Below are positions 22,916 to 30,143 of a stretch of 64,000 nucleotides of DNA, piece by piece. The stretch spans positions 248,001 to 312,000 of the forward strand of contig NZ_JAGEPF010000009.1 in NCBI RefSeq assembly GCF_017573465.1, given 5' to 3'. The stretch is from Actinomadura violacea. GTDB lineage: Bacteria > Actinomycetota > Actinomycetes > Streptosporangiales > Streptosporangiaceae. Below the pieces are notes generated by a model, which worked only from the letters and a program-made list of their open reading frames with translations, had not been told where the DNA came from and searched no databases. How positions within the stretch are numbered: the stretch's first letter is position 1; each line of letters starts with the position of its first letter. Made by a program: the position numbers and the translations under genes.

Positions 22916-23266
22916 GTGAGCGCGACCATCTCGTTGCGGGGCCAGTCCGCCGACCTCGAGAACCTGCACGACTGGCTCGCCGGTGAGCGGGAACTCCAGG
23001 GCCGGGTCCGCCCGGCCGCGCCGCAGCCGGCGCCCGGCGAACTCGGCGACTTGTCCAACATCCTGCTGGTCACACTCGGCAGCGGCGGGGCGGTCTCCGT
23101 CCTCGCCGCCTCCTTACGCGGATGGTTCGCGCAGCCGCGCCGCGCGTCGGTGAAGATCCAGCTCAAGACGGAGAAGGGCGAGACCCTCACCATCGACGCG
23201 AAGAACGTCAAGGACCGCAGCGTCGAGACGATCCTGAACCGGGCGCTGGACGGAGGGCCCGACTGA
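22916..23266 (+). CDS. EACC1-like (effector-associated constant component 1) protein
   Basis: The 116-residue protein (GTG start) opens with a short beta-alpha unit (MSATISLRGQSADLENLHDWLAGERELQGRV, written here only to its key part), followed by a hydrophobic segment near residues 45-70 (ILLVTLGSGGAVSVLAASL) and a beta-rich tail (VKIQLKTEKGETLTIDAKNV). This pattern matches the EACC1 family named in comparative studies of bacterial NTP-dependent conflict systems, where it accompanies caspase-like and other effectors. Its gene lies 2 bp ahead of a caspase gene, which supports the call. The molecular role is unknown, and a membrane-linked sensor is one possibility. Confidence 0.65.
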   Translation: MSATISLRGQSADLENLHDWLAGERELQGRVRPAAPQPAPGELGDLSNILLVTLGSGGAVSVLAASLRGWFAQPRRASVKIQLKTEKGETLTIDAKNVKDRSVETILNRALDGGPD

Positions 23267-23268
23267 GC

Positions 23269-24564
23269 ATGCGGCTGCCGCACCCCCACAAGTCGAGAGT
23301 GGTGCTTCTCGGCAGCGGTTCCTATGCCGACGAGAGGCTGCCCGACGTCCCGGCGGTCCGCGACAACCTTGCGGACCTTGCCGCCGTCTTCACCGACCCC
23401 GACCACGGCATCGTCGCTGCGGACGGCTGTGTCCAGATCCTCGACGAGAGCGACCTGTCCCGGCTCGGCGCCACCCTGCGGTCCGTCTTCCGGGAGGCCG
23501 AGGACTCCCTGATCGTCTACTACTGCGGCCACGGCCTCACCGCCGGGCGCCGCCACGACCTCTATCTCGCCCTGCCCGGCACCGACGCCGAGGACCCGCT
23601 GTTCAACGCGCTGGAGTACGACAAGCTCCGCAGCGCGATCCTGGACAGCCCCGCGAAGACGAAGATCGTGATCCTCGACTGCTGCTTCTCCGCACGCGCC
23701 TTCGCCCAGACGCTCTCCGACGTGACGTCCGTCGCCGACATGCTCGACGTCGACGGCACTTACGTCCTGGTGTCCGCCGACCGAGAACAGGTCGCGCTCG
23801 CGCCGGAGGGCGAACGGCACACCGCGTTCACGGGGCGGCTTCTGCGGTTGCTCACGGACGGGGTGCCGGAAGGGCCGGAGCTGCTCACCCTCGACTTCCT
23901 CTACGGCCAGCTCCGGACGATCATGCGCGGCGCCGGGTTGCCGGAGCCGCAACGGTTCGGCACGAGCACCGCCGAGCAGTTCACCCTCGGCCGCAACCGG
24001 GCCCTGTCCGCCGAGCCGGTCCTGCTCGAACGGCAGGCGGAGGCCATCGCGCTCGCCGAGTCCGGCGACTGGACGAAGGCCGCCGGCCTGCTGCGTGCCA
24101 TCCTGGACGACCAGCGGCGCTTCCTCGGCGACACCGACGAGGCGACGCTGCGGACCCGGCAGTACATCGCGCACGGCCGGGGCCACGCCGGCGACCCGCG
24201 CGGCGCCGCCGAGGATCTGGACCGACTGCTCATCGAGCAGTCGCACACCCTGCCCGCCGACCACGACGACGTCCTGCGGACCCGCCAGTACCTCGCCGTG
24301 AACCTCGGCGAGGCGGGCGACCGGCATCGCGCGATCGCCCTGCTCCGCGTCCTGCTGCCCGACCGGCGCCGCGTCCTCGGCCACCAGCATCCGGACACGC
24401 TCCGGACCTGCCACATGCTGGCCCGCAATCTCACCCTCACCGGCGCTCGCGACGAAGCCGCGGCGCTGCTGCGCGAGCTGCTCGAAGCCCGCGAGCACCT
24501 CCTCGGCGGCGACCACCCGCTCACCACCCGCACCCGCCGCGACCTCGACGCCCTGTCGAATTAG
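23269..24564 (+). CDS. caspase-family protease with C-terminal TPR-like repeats
   Basis: An ATG 2 bp after the EACC1 stop gives a 431-residue protein. The caspase-like (C14) domain covers about 1-240: SRVVLLGSGSYADERLPDVPAV, catalytic His88 in LIVYYCGHG, and the catalytic Cys (C139) in VILDCCFSA. Residues about 250-431 contain helical repeats with recurring ALLRxxLxDRRRxLGxxHPDTLRTRxxLA units, as in bacterial TPR_10/12 arrays. No signal peptide is seen, so it should act in the cytosol. Such proteases are usually held inactive and triggered by partner proteins. Confidence 0.85.
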   Translation: MRLPHPHKSRVVLLGSGSYADERLPDVPAVRDNLADLAAVFTDPDHGIVAADGCVQILDESDLSRLGATLRSVFREAEDSLIVYYCGHGLTAGRRHDLYLALPGTDAEDPLFNALEYDKLRSAILDSPAKTKIVILDCCFSARAFAQTLSDVTSVADMLDVDGTYVLVSADREQVALAPEGERHTAFTGRLLRLLTDGVPEGPELLTLDFLYGQLRTIMRGAGLPEPQRFGTSTAEQFTLGRNRALSAEPVLLERQAEAIALAESGDWTKAAGLLRAILDDQRRFLGDTDEATLRTRQYIAHGRGHAGDPRGAAEDLDRLLIEQSHTLPADHDDVLRTRQYLAVNLGEAGDRHRAIALLRVLLPDRRRVLGHQHPDTLRTCHMLARNLTLTGARDEAAALLRELLEAREHLLGGDHPLTTRTRRDLDALSN

Positions 24565-24583
24565 CCGGCCTAGAGGACGGAAC

Positions 24584-26098
24584 ATGTTCGAGAAGTTCAC
24601 CGACAGGGCACGGCGCGTCGTGGTCCTTGCGCAGGAAGAGGCCCGGCTGCTGAGGCACGAGCACATGGGCACCGAGCACCTGCTTCTGGCGCTGGTCGCG
24701 GAGGGCGAGAGCATCCCGGCCCAGGTGCTCGCCGACGAGGCGGCCGACCTGCCGTCCCTGCGCCGGACGGTCGCGGCACTCGTCGGTGAGGGTGCCGAGT
24801 CCTCGCCCGAGCACCTGCCCTTCACGCCCCGGGCGAAGAACGCGCTCAATAGCGGCAACCAGGAGTCGCTCCAGCGGGGTCTTTCCTATATCGGCACCGA
24901 ACACATCCTCCTCGGCCTGCTCAACGTCGTGGAGGACCCGGCCTGTACCGCCACGCGCGTGCTGGCGGCACTGGACGCCGAGCCGCGCCGCATCCGGCGG
25001 CACGTCATGAGGGCGATGGGGTATCCGATGGAGAGCACCGTGGCCGACGTGCCCGCTCCGCCGCCCCCTCTGCACGGGTACGCCCGCGACCTCACGCAGG
25101 AAGCGCGGGACGGCCTCGGGCCTCTCGTCGACCGCCGGGCGGAGATCGACGCCGTCCTGCGGGTGCTGTCACGGCGGACCCGGAGCAACCCGCTGCTGGT
25201 CGGGCCGCCGGGGGTCGGGAAGACGTCCGTCGTGACCGGGCTGGCCGTGCGCATCGCGTCGGGCGCCGTTCCGCAGCGGCTCAAGGCGGCGCGCGTCTTC
25301 GCGCTCGACCTGCCCCGGCTGGTGGCCGGGACGCGCGACGAGGCACAGGTCGCCGAGCGGCTGACGACGGTGATCGCTGAAGCGGGCACCCGCAGGAGTC
25401 TCGTCCTGTACGTGGACGACCTGCCCGAACTTCTCGGCATCGCGGGCGCCGGGGGCCTGCTGAGGGTCGCGCTCGCCGAGGGTCGGCTCCGGCTGATCGG
25501 CGAGGCCACGCCCGGCGGGCTCCCCTCCGTGGCCGAGCACCCGGGGCTCATGCGGTGCTTCGAGGCGGTGACCGTCCCGGAACCATCGGCCACCACGACC
25601 TTGGAGATCCTCCAGGGCCTCCGCGGCAGCATGGAGCGGCACTACGGGCTCACCATCACCGACGCCGCCGTCCGGGCCGCCGCAGACAGTGCCGGGACGC
25701 GCCTGCCAGGACGTTTCCTGCCGGAGGGGGCGATCTGGCTGATCGACGAGGCAAGCTCGCGGGCGCGCGTCGAACGGGCGGTCGGCGCCCCGCAGCTCAC
25801 CGAGTTCCGGCGCAGGCTCGCCGACGTCCGCGCCGTGAAGGAGCGCGAGATCGAAGCTCAGCACTTCGAGGAGGCCGCCCGTCTCCGCGACGAGGAGACG
25901 GCCCTCGTCGCGGACATGACCGAGCATGAGGAGCAGTGGCGCAGCGGCGAACTCCATCTCGAGGTGACGGAGGAGGACGTCGAGGCCGTCACCGCCCAGC
26001 TCGGCTCCGCCGCCTCGCCCCGGCCGGACGTCCCGGCGGTTCCGTCCGCCTCGCGGCAGCCGGTGGAGCATGATCCGGAGGTTTGGTTGCTCAGTTGA
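24584..26098 (+). CDS. ClpC-like AAA+ protein lacking the second ATPase domain
   Basis: The 504-residue protein starts at an ATG behind GAGGACGG. Residues 1-145 form a double Clp_N domain. AAA+ domain 1 has Walker A GPPGVGKT (207-214) but an altered Walker B (LVLYVDDL, 273-280, Glu replaced by Asp) and sensor-1 region (LIGEATP in place of LIGATT). A UVR-like middle segment spans about 405-455. The sequence ends just past VTEEDVEAVTAQLG, where normal ClpC (over 800 residues) continues into WTGIPV and domain 2, so the ClpP-docking loop is absent. It lies 19 bp after the caspase gene and probably forms one operon with it. Confidence 0.8.
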   Translation: MFEKFTDRARRVVVLAQEEARLLRHEHMGTEHLLLALVAEGESIPAQVLADEAADLPSLRRTVAALVGEGAESSPEHLPFTPRAKNALNSGNQESLQRGLSYIGTEHILLGLLNVVEDPACTATRVLAALDAEPRRIRRHVMRAMGYPMESTVADVPAPPPPLHGYARDLTQEARDGLGPLVDRRAEIDAVLRVLSRRTRSNPLLVGPPGVGKTSVVTGLAVRIASGAVPQRLKAARVFALDLPRLVAGTRDEAQVAERLTTVIAEAGTRRSLVLYVDDLPELLGIAGAGGLLRVALAEGRLRLIGEATPGGLPSVAEHPGLMRCFEAVTVPEPSATTTLEILQGLRGSMERHYGLTITDAAVRAAADSAGTRLPGRFLPEGAIWLIDEASSRARVERAVGAPQLTEFRRRLADVRAVKEREIEAQHFEEAARLRDEETALVADMTEHEEQWRSGELHLEVTEEDVEAVTAQLGSAASPRPDVPAVPSASRQPVEHDPEVWLLS

Positions 26099-27101
26099 GG
26101 TGGGGGGTGCCGGTCCAGCGCCATTTGGTGACGCGGGCGTGGCCGGGGAGGTCGCCGCGGCCCGTCGCCCAGAGGAGGGTCGGCCAGGGGGCGGTGTCGC
26201 GCGGGGCGTCCGGGAACAGGCGCGCGAGCGTCCTGGCGACCAGGTCGGCGGGCGGGTCCCAGGTGAGGCCGAGGCCCTGCGCGATGTCGTGGGTGTGGAC
26301 GAGCGTCTCCACGATCCCCATCGCCGCGAAGCCCTCGGGGTCGGACGCCCCGAAGACATGGTGCGCGCGGACGTCGGGCGGTGTCGTCCGGACCAGCGCG
26401 ACCAGCATCGCGCCGCATGCCTCCAGCACCTCCAGCAGCCCGCTCGGCCCCGCGTCGCGGTCCGCGTAGGTGACGTTGGCGGGGCCGCCGGGACGCCGGC
26501 TCTCCCACAGGAAGGGCACTTCGCGGTTCTTGGGCCGTGCGCCCAGCTGCGCCGCGTAGGCGAACAGGTCATCGCTCAGGTGCTCGACGGTCTCCCAGCA
26601 CGTCCACTCCAGCCCTCCCGCCTTGCCGTCCCACGCCCCGTCGGGGGCCTTCTCCAGCACGGTCACGGCGAGTCGGACGGCCGACTCGAGGTCGTCGGCG
26701 GTGATGGTAGAGGGCATGCCGCCGACCGTACCTTCCTGCGTGATGAGGAAGCGGTAGCCGGCGATGCGGGCGTCGAAGGCGCCCTCGCCCCATTCCCGGG
26801 TGGAGAGCGGAGCCGTGGCCACGCCCGCTTCGGCATGCCGGGCGTGGACGGCCGCGATGTCGGCGGCGTCCGGCAGGCGGACGTAGACGGTCACGCCGGC
26901 GCCGCGGTGCTCGCGGGACGCCGCGGGCAGGAACTCCTCGTCGTCGGTGCCGAGCATGACCTGCGCGTCGCCGAGCGACACGCAGGCGAGACGGTCGGCG
27001 GAGTCGCGCGGGGTGGCGAAGACCAGACGCCAGCCGAGGCGTCCGGTGAAGAGATCCGCGGTGGCGTACGGGTCCTCGCATGCGAGGAAGACGGACAGCA
27101 T
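26091..27101 (-). CDS. VOC (glyoxalase-like) / DinB-MDMPI-like fusion protein
   Basis: The 336-residue protein has an N-terminal VOC fold (MLSVFLACEDPYATADLFTGRLGWRLVF to YRFLITQEG, about 1-125) and a C-terminal four-helix DinB/maleylpyruvate-isomerase-like domain with WTCWETVEHLSDDLFAYAAQLG and ETLVHTHDIAQGLG, whose His residues are the usual metal-ligand positions. MDMPI-type proteins in actinobacteria often use mycothiol. The substrate is unknown. Its 3' end overlaps that of the ClpC-like gene by 8 bp, convergently. Confidence 0.75.
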   Translation of the reverse strand: MLSVFLACEDPYATADLFTGRLGWRLVFATPRDSADRLACVSLGDAQVMLGTDDEEFLPAASREHRGAGVTVYVRLPDAADIAAVHARHAEAGVATAPLSTREWGEGAFDARIAGYRFLITQEGTVGGMPSTITADDLESAVRLAVTVLEKAPDGAWDGKAGGLEWTCWETVEHLSDDLFAYAAQLGARPKNREVPFLWESRRPGGPANVTYADRDAGPSGLLEVLEACGAMLVALVRTTPPDVRAHHVFGASDPEGFAAMGIVETLVHTHDIAQGLGLTWDPPADLVARTLARLFPDAPRDTAPWPTLLWATGRGDLPGHARVTKWRWTGTPHLN

Positions 27102-27215
27102 GGCGGCACCCTAAGGGCGGGGTCCGACACCGCGGCCGTCGTGCCGGCGGCCCGGCATGCGTTACAAAGTGTTTGTCGCGGCAACGTATGTGCTGGGCGA
27201 TGTGAGGAGATTGCG

Positions 27216-28817
27216 GTGCTCGAGCGGGTGCGGTCGGTGGCGAGTCTGGGCGTGCGGGCGACGCGGGCCGTGCGCGATACCGGGATCATGCACCCGGTGC
27301 GGCCCGACCGGGCGGCGCGGCTGCTGTTCCCGTACGTGCGGTTCGGGCCCGTTCCGGCGACGGTCGGGGCGATGGCGGCGCTGCGGTTCCCCGGGCGGAC
27401 GGCGCTGATCGACGAGCGGGGCGCGCTGACGTACGCGGAGCTGGAGGAGCGGGCGGCGGCGCTGGCGACGGCGTTGAAGGAGCGGGTCGGCGACGGGAAG
27501 ATCGGTGTGCTGTGCCGCAATCACCGCGGCTTCGTCGAGGCCGTTCTTGCGGCGTCGCGGCTCGGGAACGACGTCGTGCTGCTGAACACCGATTTCTCCG
27601 CGACGCAATTGGGACAGGTCGCCGAGCGGGAAGGCGTCGAGCTGCTCGTCCACGATGAGGAATTCGGCACGGCGGTGGACGAGTCCGGGTTCGCGGGCGA
27701 GCGGGTGCTCGGCTGGACGGACGGCGGCGGCGAAGGCGAGTCGATCGACGCGCTGGTCGCGGCGACGGGCGCCGAGCCGCTGAATCCCGACCGGACCAGC
27801 AACGTCATCGTGATGACGTCCGGGACGACGGGGACGCCGAAGGGCGCGCAGCACGACCTGTCGGTGTCGTCGCTGCTGCCCGCCGCGCTGAGCCATCTGA
27901 TGCGGGTCCCGGTGCGGTCGGGGGCGCCCCTTGTGGTGGCGCCGCCGCTTTTCCACATTCTGGGGTTCGCGTACACGTCGGTGGGGCTCGGCATGGGGAT
28001 GCCGCTCGTGCTGTTCCGGCGCTTCGACCCGGACGAGGTGCTGAAGGCGATCGCCGATCGCGAGGCGGAGACGCTGGTCGCGGTGCCGGTGATGCTGCAG
28101 CGGATCCTGGACGCCGCGCGGCGCGAGCGGCGGCGGACGCCGTCGCTGCGCGTCGTCGTGTGCGGCGGGTCGGCGCTGCACCCGCACCTGTCCGAGGCGT
28201 TCATGGACGAGTTCGGCGACGTGCTGATCAACGTGTACGGCGCGACGGAGACGGGCTGGGCGACGATCGCGACGCCGGAGGACCTGCGCGCGGCGCCCGG
28301 CACGGTCGGACGGCCGTCGTTCCGCCTCACCGTCAAGATCCTCGACGAGGACGGCGAGGAGGTGCCGGACGGCGAGACCGGCGAGATCTACACCGGCGGC
28401 GGCCTGCGGTTCGCCGGGTACACCGGGGGCGGCGGGAAGAAGGTCCGCGACGGCCTGACCGGCACCGGCGACCTCGGCCACTTCGACGCGGAGGGGCGGC
28501 TGTTCATCGACGGCCGCGCCGACGACATGATCGTCTCGGGTGGGGAGAACGTGTTCCCGGGCGAGGTGGAGAACCTGCTCGGCGAGCACCCGGAGGTCGC
28601 CGAGGTGACGGTGAAGGGCGTCGAGGACGACAAGTTCGGCCAGCGCCTCGCCGCCTATGTCGTGCGCAAGGAGAACTCACAGGTCACCGAGGACGACCTG
28701 AAGGCCCACGTGAAGAGGCACCTCGCCCGCTACAAGGTGCCGCGCGACGTCCATTTCGTCGACGAACTGCCGCGCACCAGCACCGGCAAGGTGCGGTCGA
28801 AGCAGCTGCAGGGCTGA
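27216..28817 (+). CDS. acyl-CoA synthetase (FadD-type AMP-forming ligase)
   Basis: A GTG with GAGGAG six bases upstream gives a 533-residue protein. ANL-superfamily motifs are VMTSGTTGTPKGAQ (P-loop), VYGATETGW, TGDLGHFDAEGRLFIDGRADDMIVSGGENVFPGEVE and the C-terminal Lys in PRTSTGKVRSKQL. It activates fatty acids to acyl-CoA through acyl-AMP. The N-terminus (RLLFPYVRFGP) resembles the mycobacterial FadD2-type group. A 13-bp hairpin follows the stop codon. Confidence 0.9.
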   Translation: MLERVRSVASLGVRATRAVRDTGIMHPVRPDRAARLLFPYVRFGPVPATVGAMAALRFPGRTALIDERGALTYAELEERAAALATALKERVGDGKIGVLCRNHRGFVEAVLAASRLGNDVVLLNTDFSATQLGQVAEREGVELLVHDEEFGTAVDESGFAGERVLGWTDGGGEGESIDALVAATGAEPLNPDRTSNVIVMTSGTTGTPKGAQHDLSVSSLLPAALSHLMRVPVRSGAPLVVAPPLFHILGFAYTSVGLGMGMPLVLFRRFDPDEVLKAIADREAETLVAVPVMLQRILDAARRERRRTPSLRVVVCGGSALHPHLSEAFMDEFGDVLINVYGATETGWATIATPEDLRAAPGTVGRPSFRLTVKILDEDGEEVPDGETGEIYTGGGLRFAGYTGGGGKKVRDGLTGTGDLGHFDAEGRLFIDGRADDMIVSGGENVFPGEVENLLGEHPEVAEVTVKGVEDDKFGQRLAAYVVRKENSQVTEDDLKAHVKRHLARYKVPRDVHFVDELPRTSTGKVRSKQLQG

Positions 28818-28858
28818 GGCCACGTCCGGGCTCAGGGCCGCCGAACCCGGACGTGGCC
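28818..28858 (+). terminator. 13-bp hairpin directly after the FadD-type gene
   Basis: Arms 28818-28830 and 28846-28858 are perfectly complementary with a 15-nt loop, starting at the base after the stop codon. Confidence 0.65.
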
Positions 28859-28883
28859 GGCCCGGCGCCGCGATCGCGACGGG

Positions 28884-29192
28884 CTACGCGGCGCCGGCGC
28901 GGGTCTTGGCGGCCATGCAGATGCGGGCGAGGTCGTTGAGGGCGTCGGCGCGGCGCTCGTCGAGGCTGCGGCGGTCGCCCGGGCCCGCCTCCGCGAGGGT
29001 GTCGATGACCAGGGAGAACACCGGCCATTCGGCGGGGCCGATGGCGCCCTGGAAGTCGATGCCGTCCTCCAGGTCGTCGAGGTCGAGGTTGCGGGCGAAG
29101 GTGGCGAGCGCGGCCTCGGCGGCCACCACCCCGATGCGCATCGCCAGCGCGGCCGGCTCGCGGTCGAGGGGGCGCACGGTGCTGGAACCCAT
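28884..29192 (-). CDS. small SOS-box-associated protein with DUF222-like tail
   Basis: The 102-residue product (ATG at 29192, MGSSTVRPLDREP) is acidic and helical. Its end, LDERRADALNDLARICMAAK, resembles the RRADAL segment found in DUF222/13E12-type proteins, which normally carry an HNH nuclease that is missing here. There is no ribosome-binding site, but a -10-like TATCTT lies about 8-13 bases upstream, so the mRNA may be leaderless. A LexA-type box sits over the expected -35. A seven-residue longer form from 29213 is possible. Confidence 0.55.
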   Translation of the reverse strand: MGSSTVRPLDREPAALAMRIGVVAAEAALATFARNLDLDDLEDGIDFQGAIGPAEWPVFSLVIDTLAEAGPGDRRSLDERRADALNDLARICMAAKTRAGAA

Positions 29193-29225
29193 GGCCGATA
29201 AGATAGAACACATGAGCGATGCAAG

Positions 29226-29241
29226 TCGAACATTCGCTCGA
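29226..29241 (-). promoter_or_regulatory. LexA/SOS box
   Basis: TCGAACATTCGCTCGA matches the actinobacterial SOS box TCGAAC-N4-GTTCGA at 11 of 12 positions. It lies 34 bp upstream of the small gene's start, over the -35 region, as expected for LexA repression. It is also 26 bp beyond the methyltransferase stop codon, so it more likely controls the small gene. Confidence 0.7.
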
Positions 29242-29267
29242 AAACATTCCGGCGAAAACGCCGCGAT

Positions 29268-30047
29268 TCAGCCGACGATCGCGTGCTGGAACAGATACGA
29301 GTGCGTGAAGTGCAGCGCGCCGTCCTCGCGGCTCGGCCGCATGCCGGTCGCGGGGCCGCCGGACAGCTCGTCCTCCAGCTCGCGGCGGATCCGCGCGGCC
29401 TCGTCGGCGGGCGTCCGCGCCAGCTCCAGCCAGGGCTCGAGCGGGCGGGTGAAGTCGATCCACTGCGTGCGCTTCACCTCGGCGCCGGCGGCGGTGGCGA
29501 GGTCCGCGATCCGCTCGCGGGTGAGCATGGCGCCGTGCGAGGGGTCGCGGAGCCGCTCGATCCGGTCGGGGTCGCCCGCCAGGCCGTCCGGCCGGACGAG
29601 GTCGGCGATGATCAGCGCGGCGCCGGGCCGGCTGACCCGCGCCATCTCCCGCACGACCGCCTCCGGGTCGGCCACCTGGTGCAGCGAGAAACGGGTCACG
29701 ACCAGGGTGAACGTCCGGTCGAGGTAGGGCAGCGCGGTCGCGTCGCCGCGGGTGAAGGTGACGTTGGTGACGCCCTGCCGGTCGGCCTCCCGCTTGCCCT
29801 CGGCGAGCATCGCCGGGGTGAGGTCGAGGGCGGTGACGTGCCGGACGCGGCGGGCGATCGCGCGCGACACGATCGCGGTGCCCGCGGCGACCTCCAGGAC
29901 GTTGTCCTCCAGGTCGAGTTCGGGGTCCATGAAGCGGACGAGGTCGTCCAGGTGCCGGGTGAACGCGACGTTCAGCCGCGGGTCGGTGAACCCGGCCGCC
30001 TGCTTGGAGAACTCGCGTACGACCTTGTCGCCGTGGGTCACCGTCAC
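29268..30047 (-). CDS. class I SAM-dependent methyltransferase
   Basis: A GTG behind GAGGGAGG gives a 259-residue protein. Methyltransferase motifs are NVLEVAAGTAIVSRAIA (SAM-binding motif I), VTALDLTPAMLAEGKREA (post I), VTFTRGDATALPYLDRTFTLVV (motifs II/III) and HQVADPEAVVREMARVSRPGAALIIADL. The order matches the UbiE/Methyltransf_11 type of small-molecule methyltransferases. The substrate is unknown. It lies downstream of adnB on the same strand. Confidence 0.85.
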   Translation of the reverse strand: MTVTHGDKVVREFSKQAAGFTDPRLNVAFTRHLDDLVRFMDPELDLEDNVLEVAAGTAIVSRAIARRVRHVTALDLTPAMLAEGKREADRQGVTNVTFTRGDATALPYLDRTFTLVVTRFSLHQVADPEAVVREMARVSRPGAALIIADLVRPDGLAGDPDRIERLRDPSHGAMLTRERIADLATAAGAEVKRTQWIDFTRPLEPWLELARTPADEAARIRRELEDELSGGPATGMRPSREDGALHFTHSYLFQHAIVG

Positions 30048-30143
30048 GTCGCCTCCCTCGATGCGGTTCCACGGATCATCCCTGAAACGGGGTGCGGTGA
30101 CCAGGGGTGGTGACACTCTTCACTGACGGACGGTAAGCACGCG

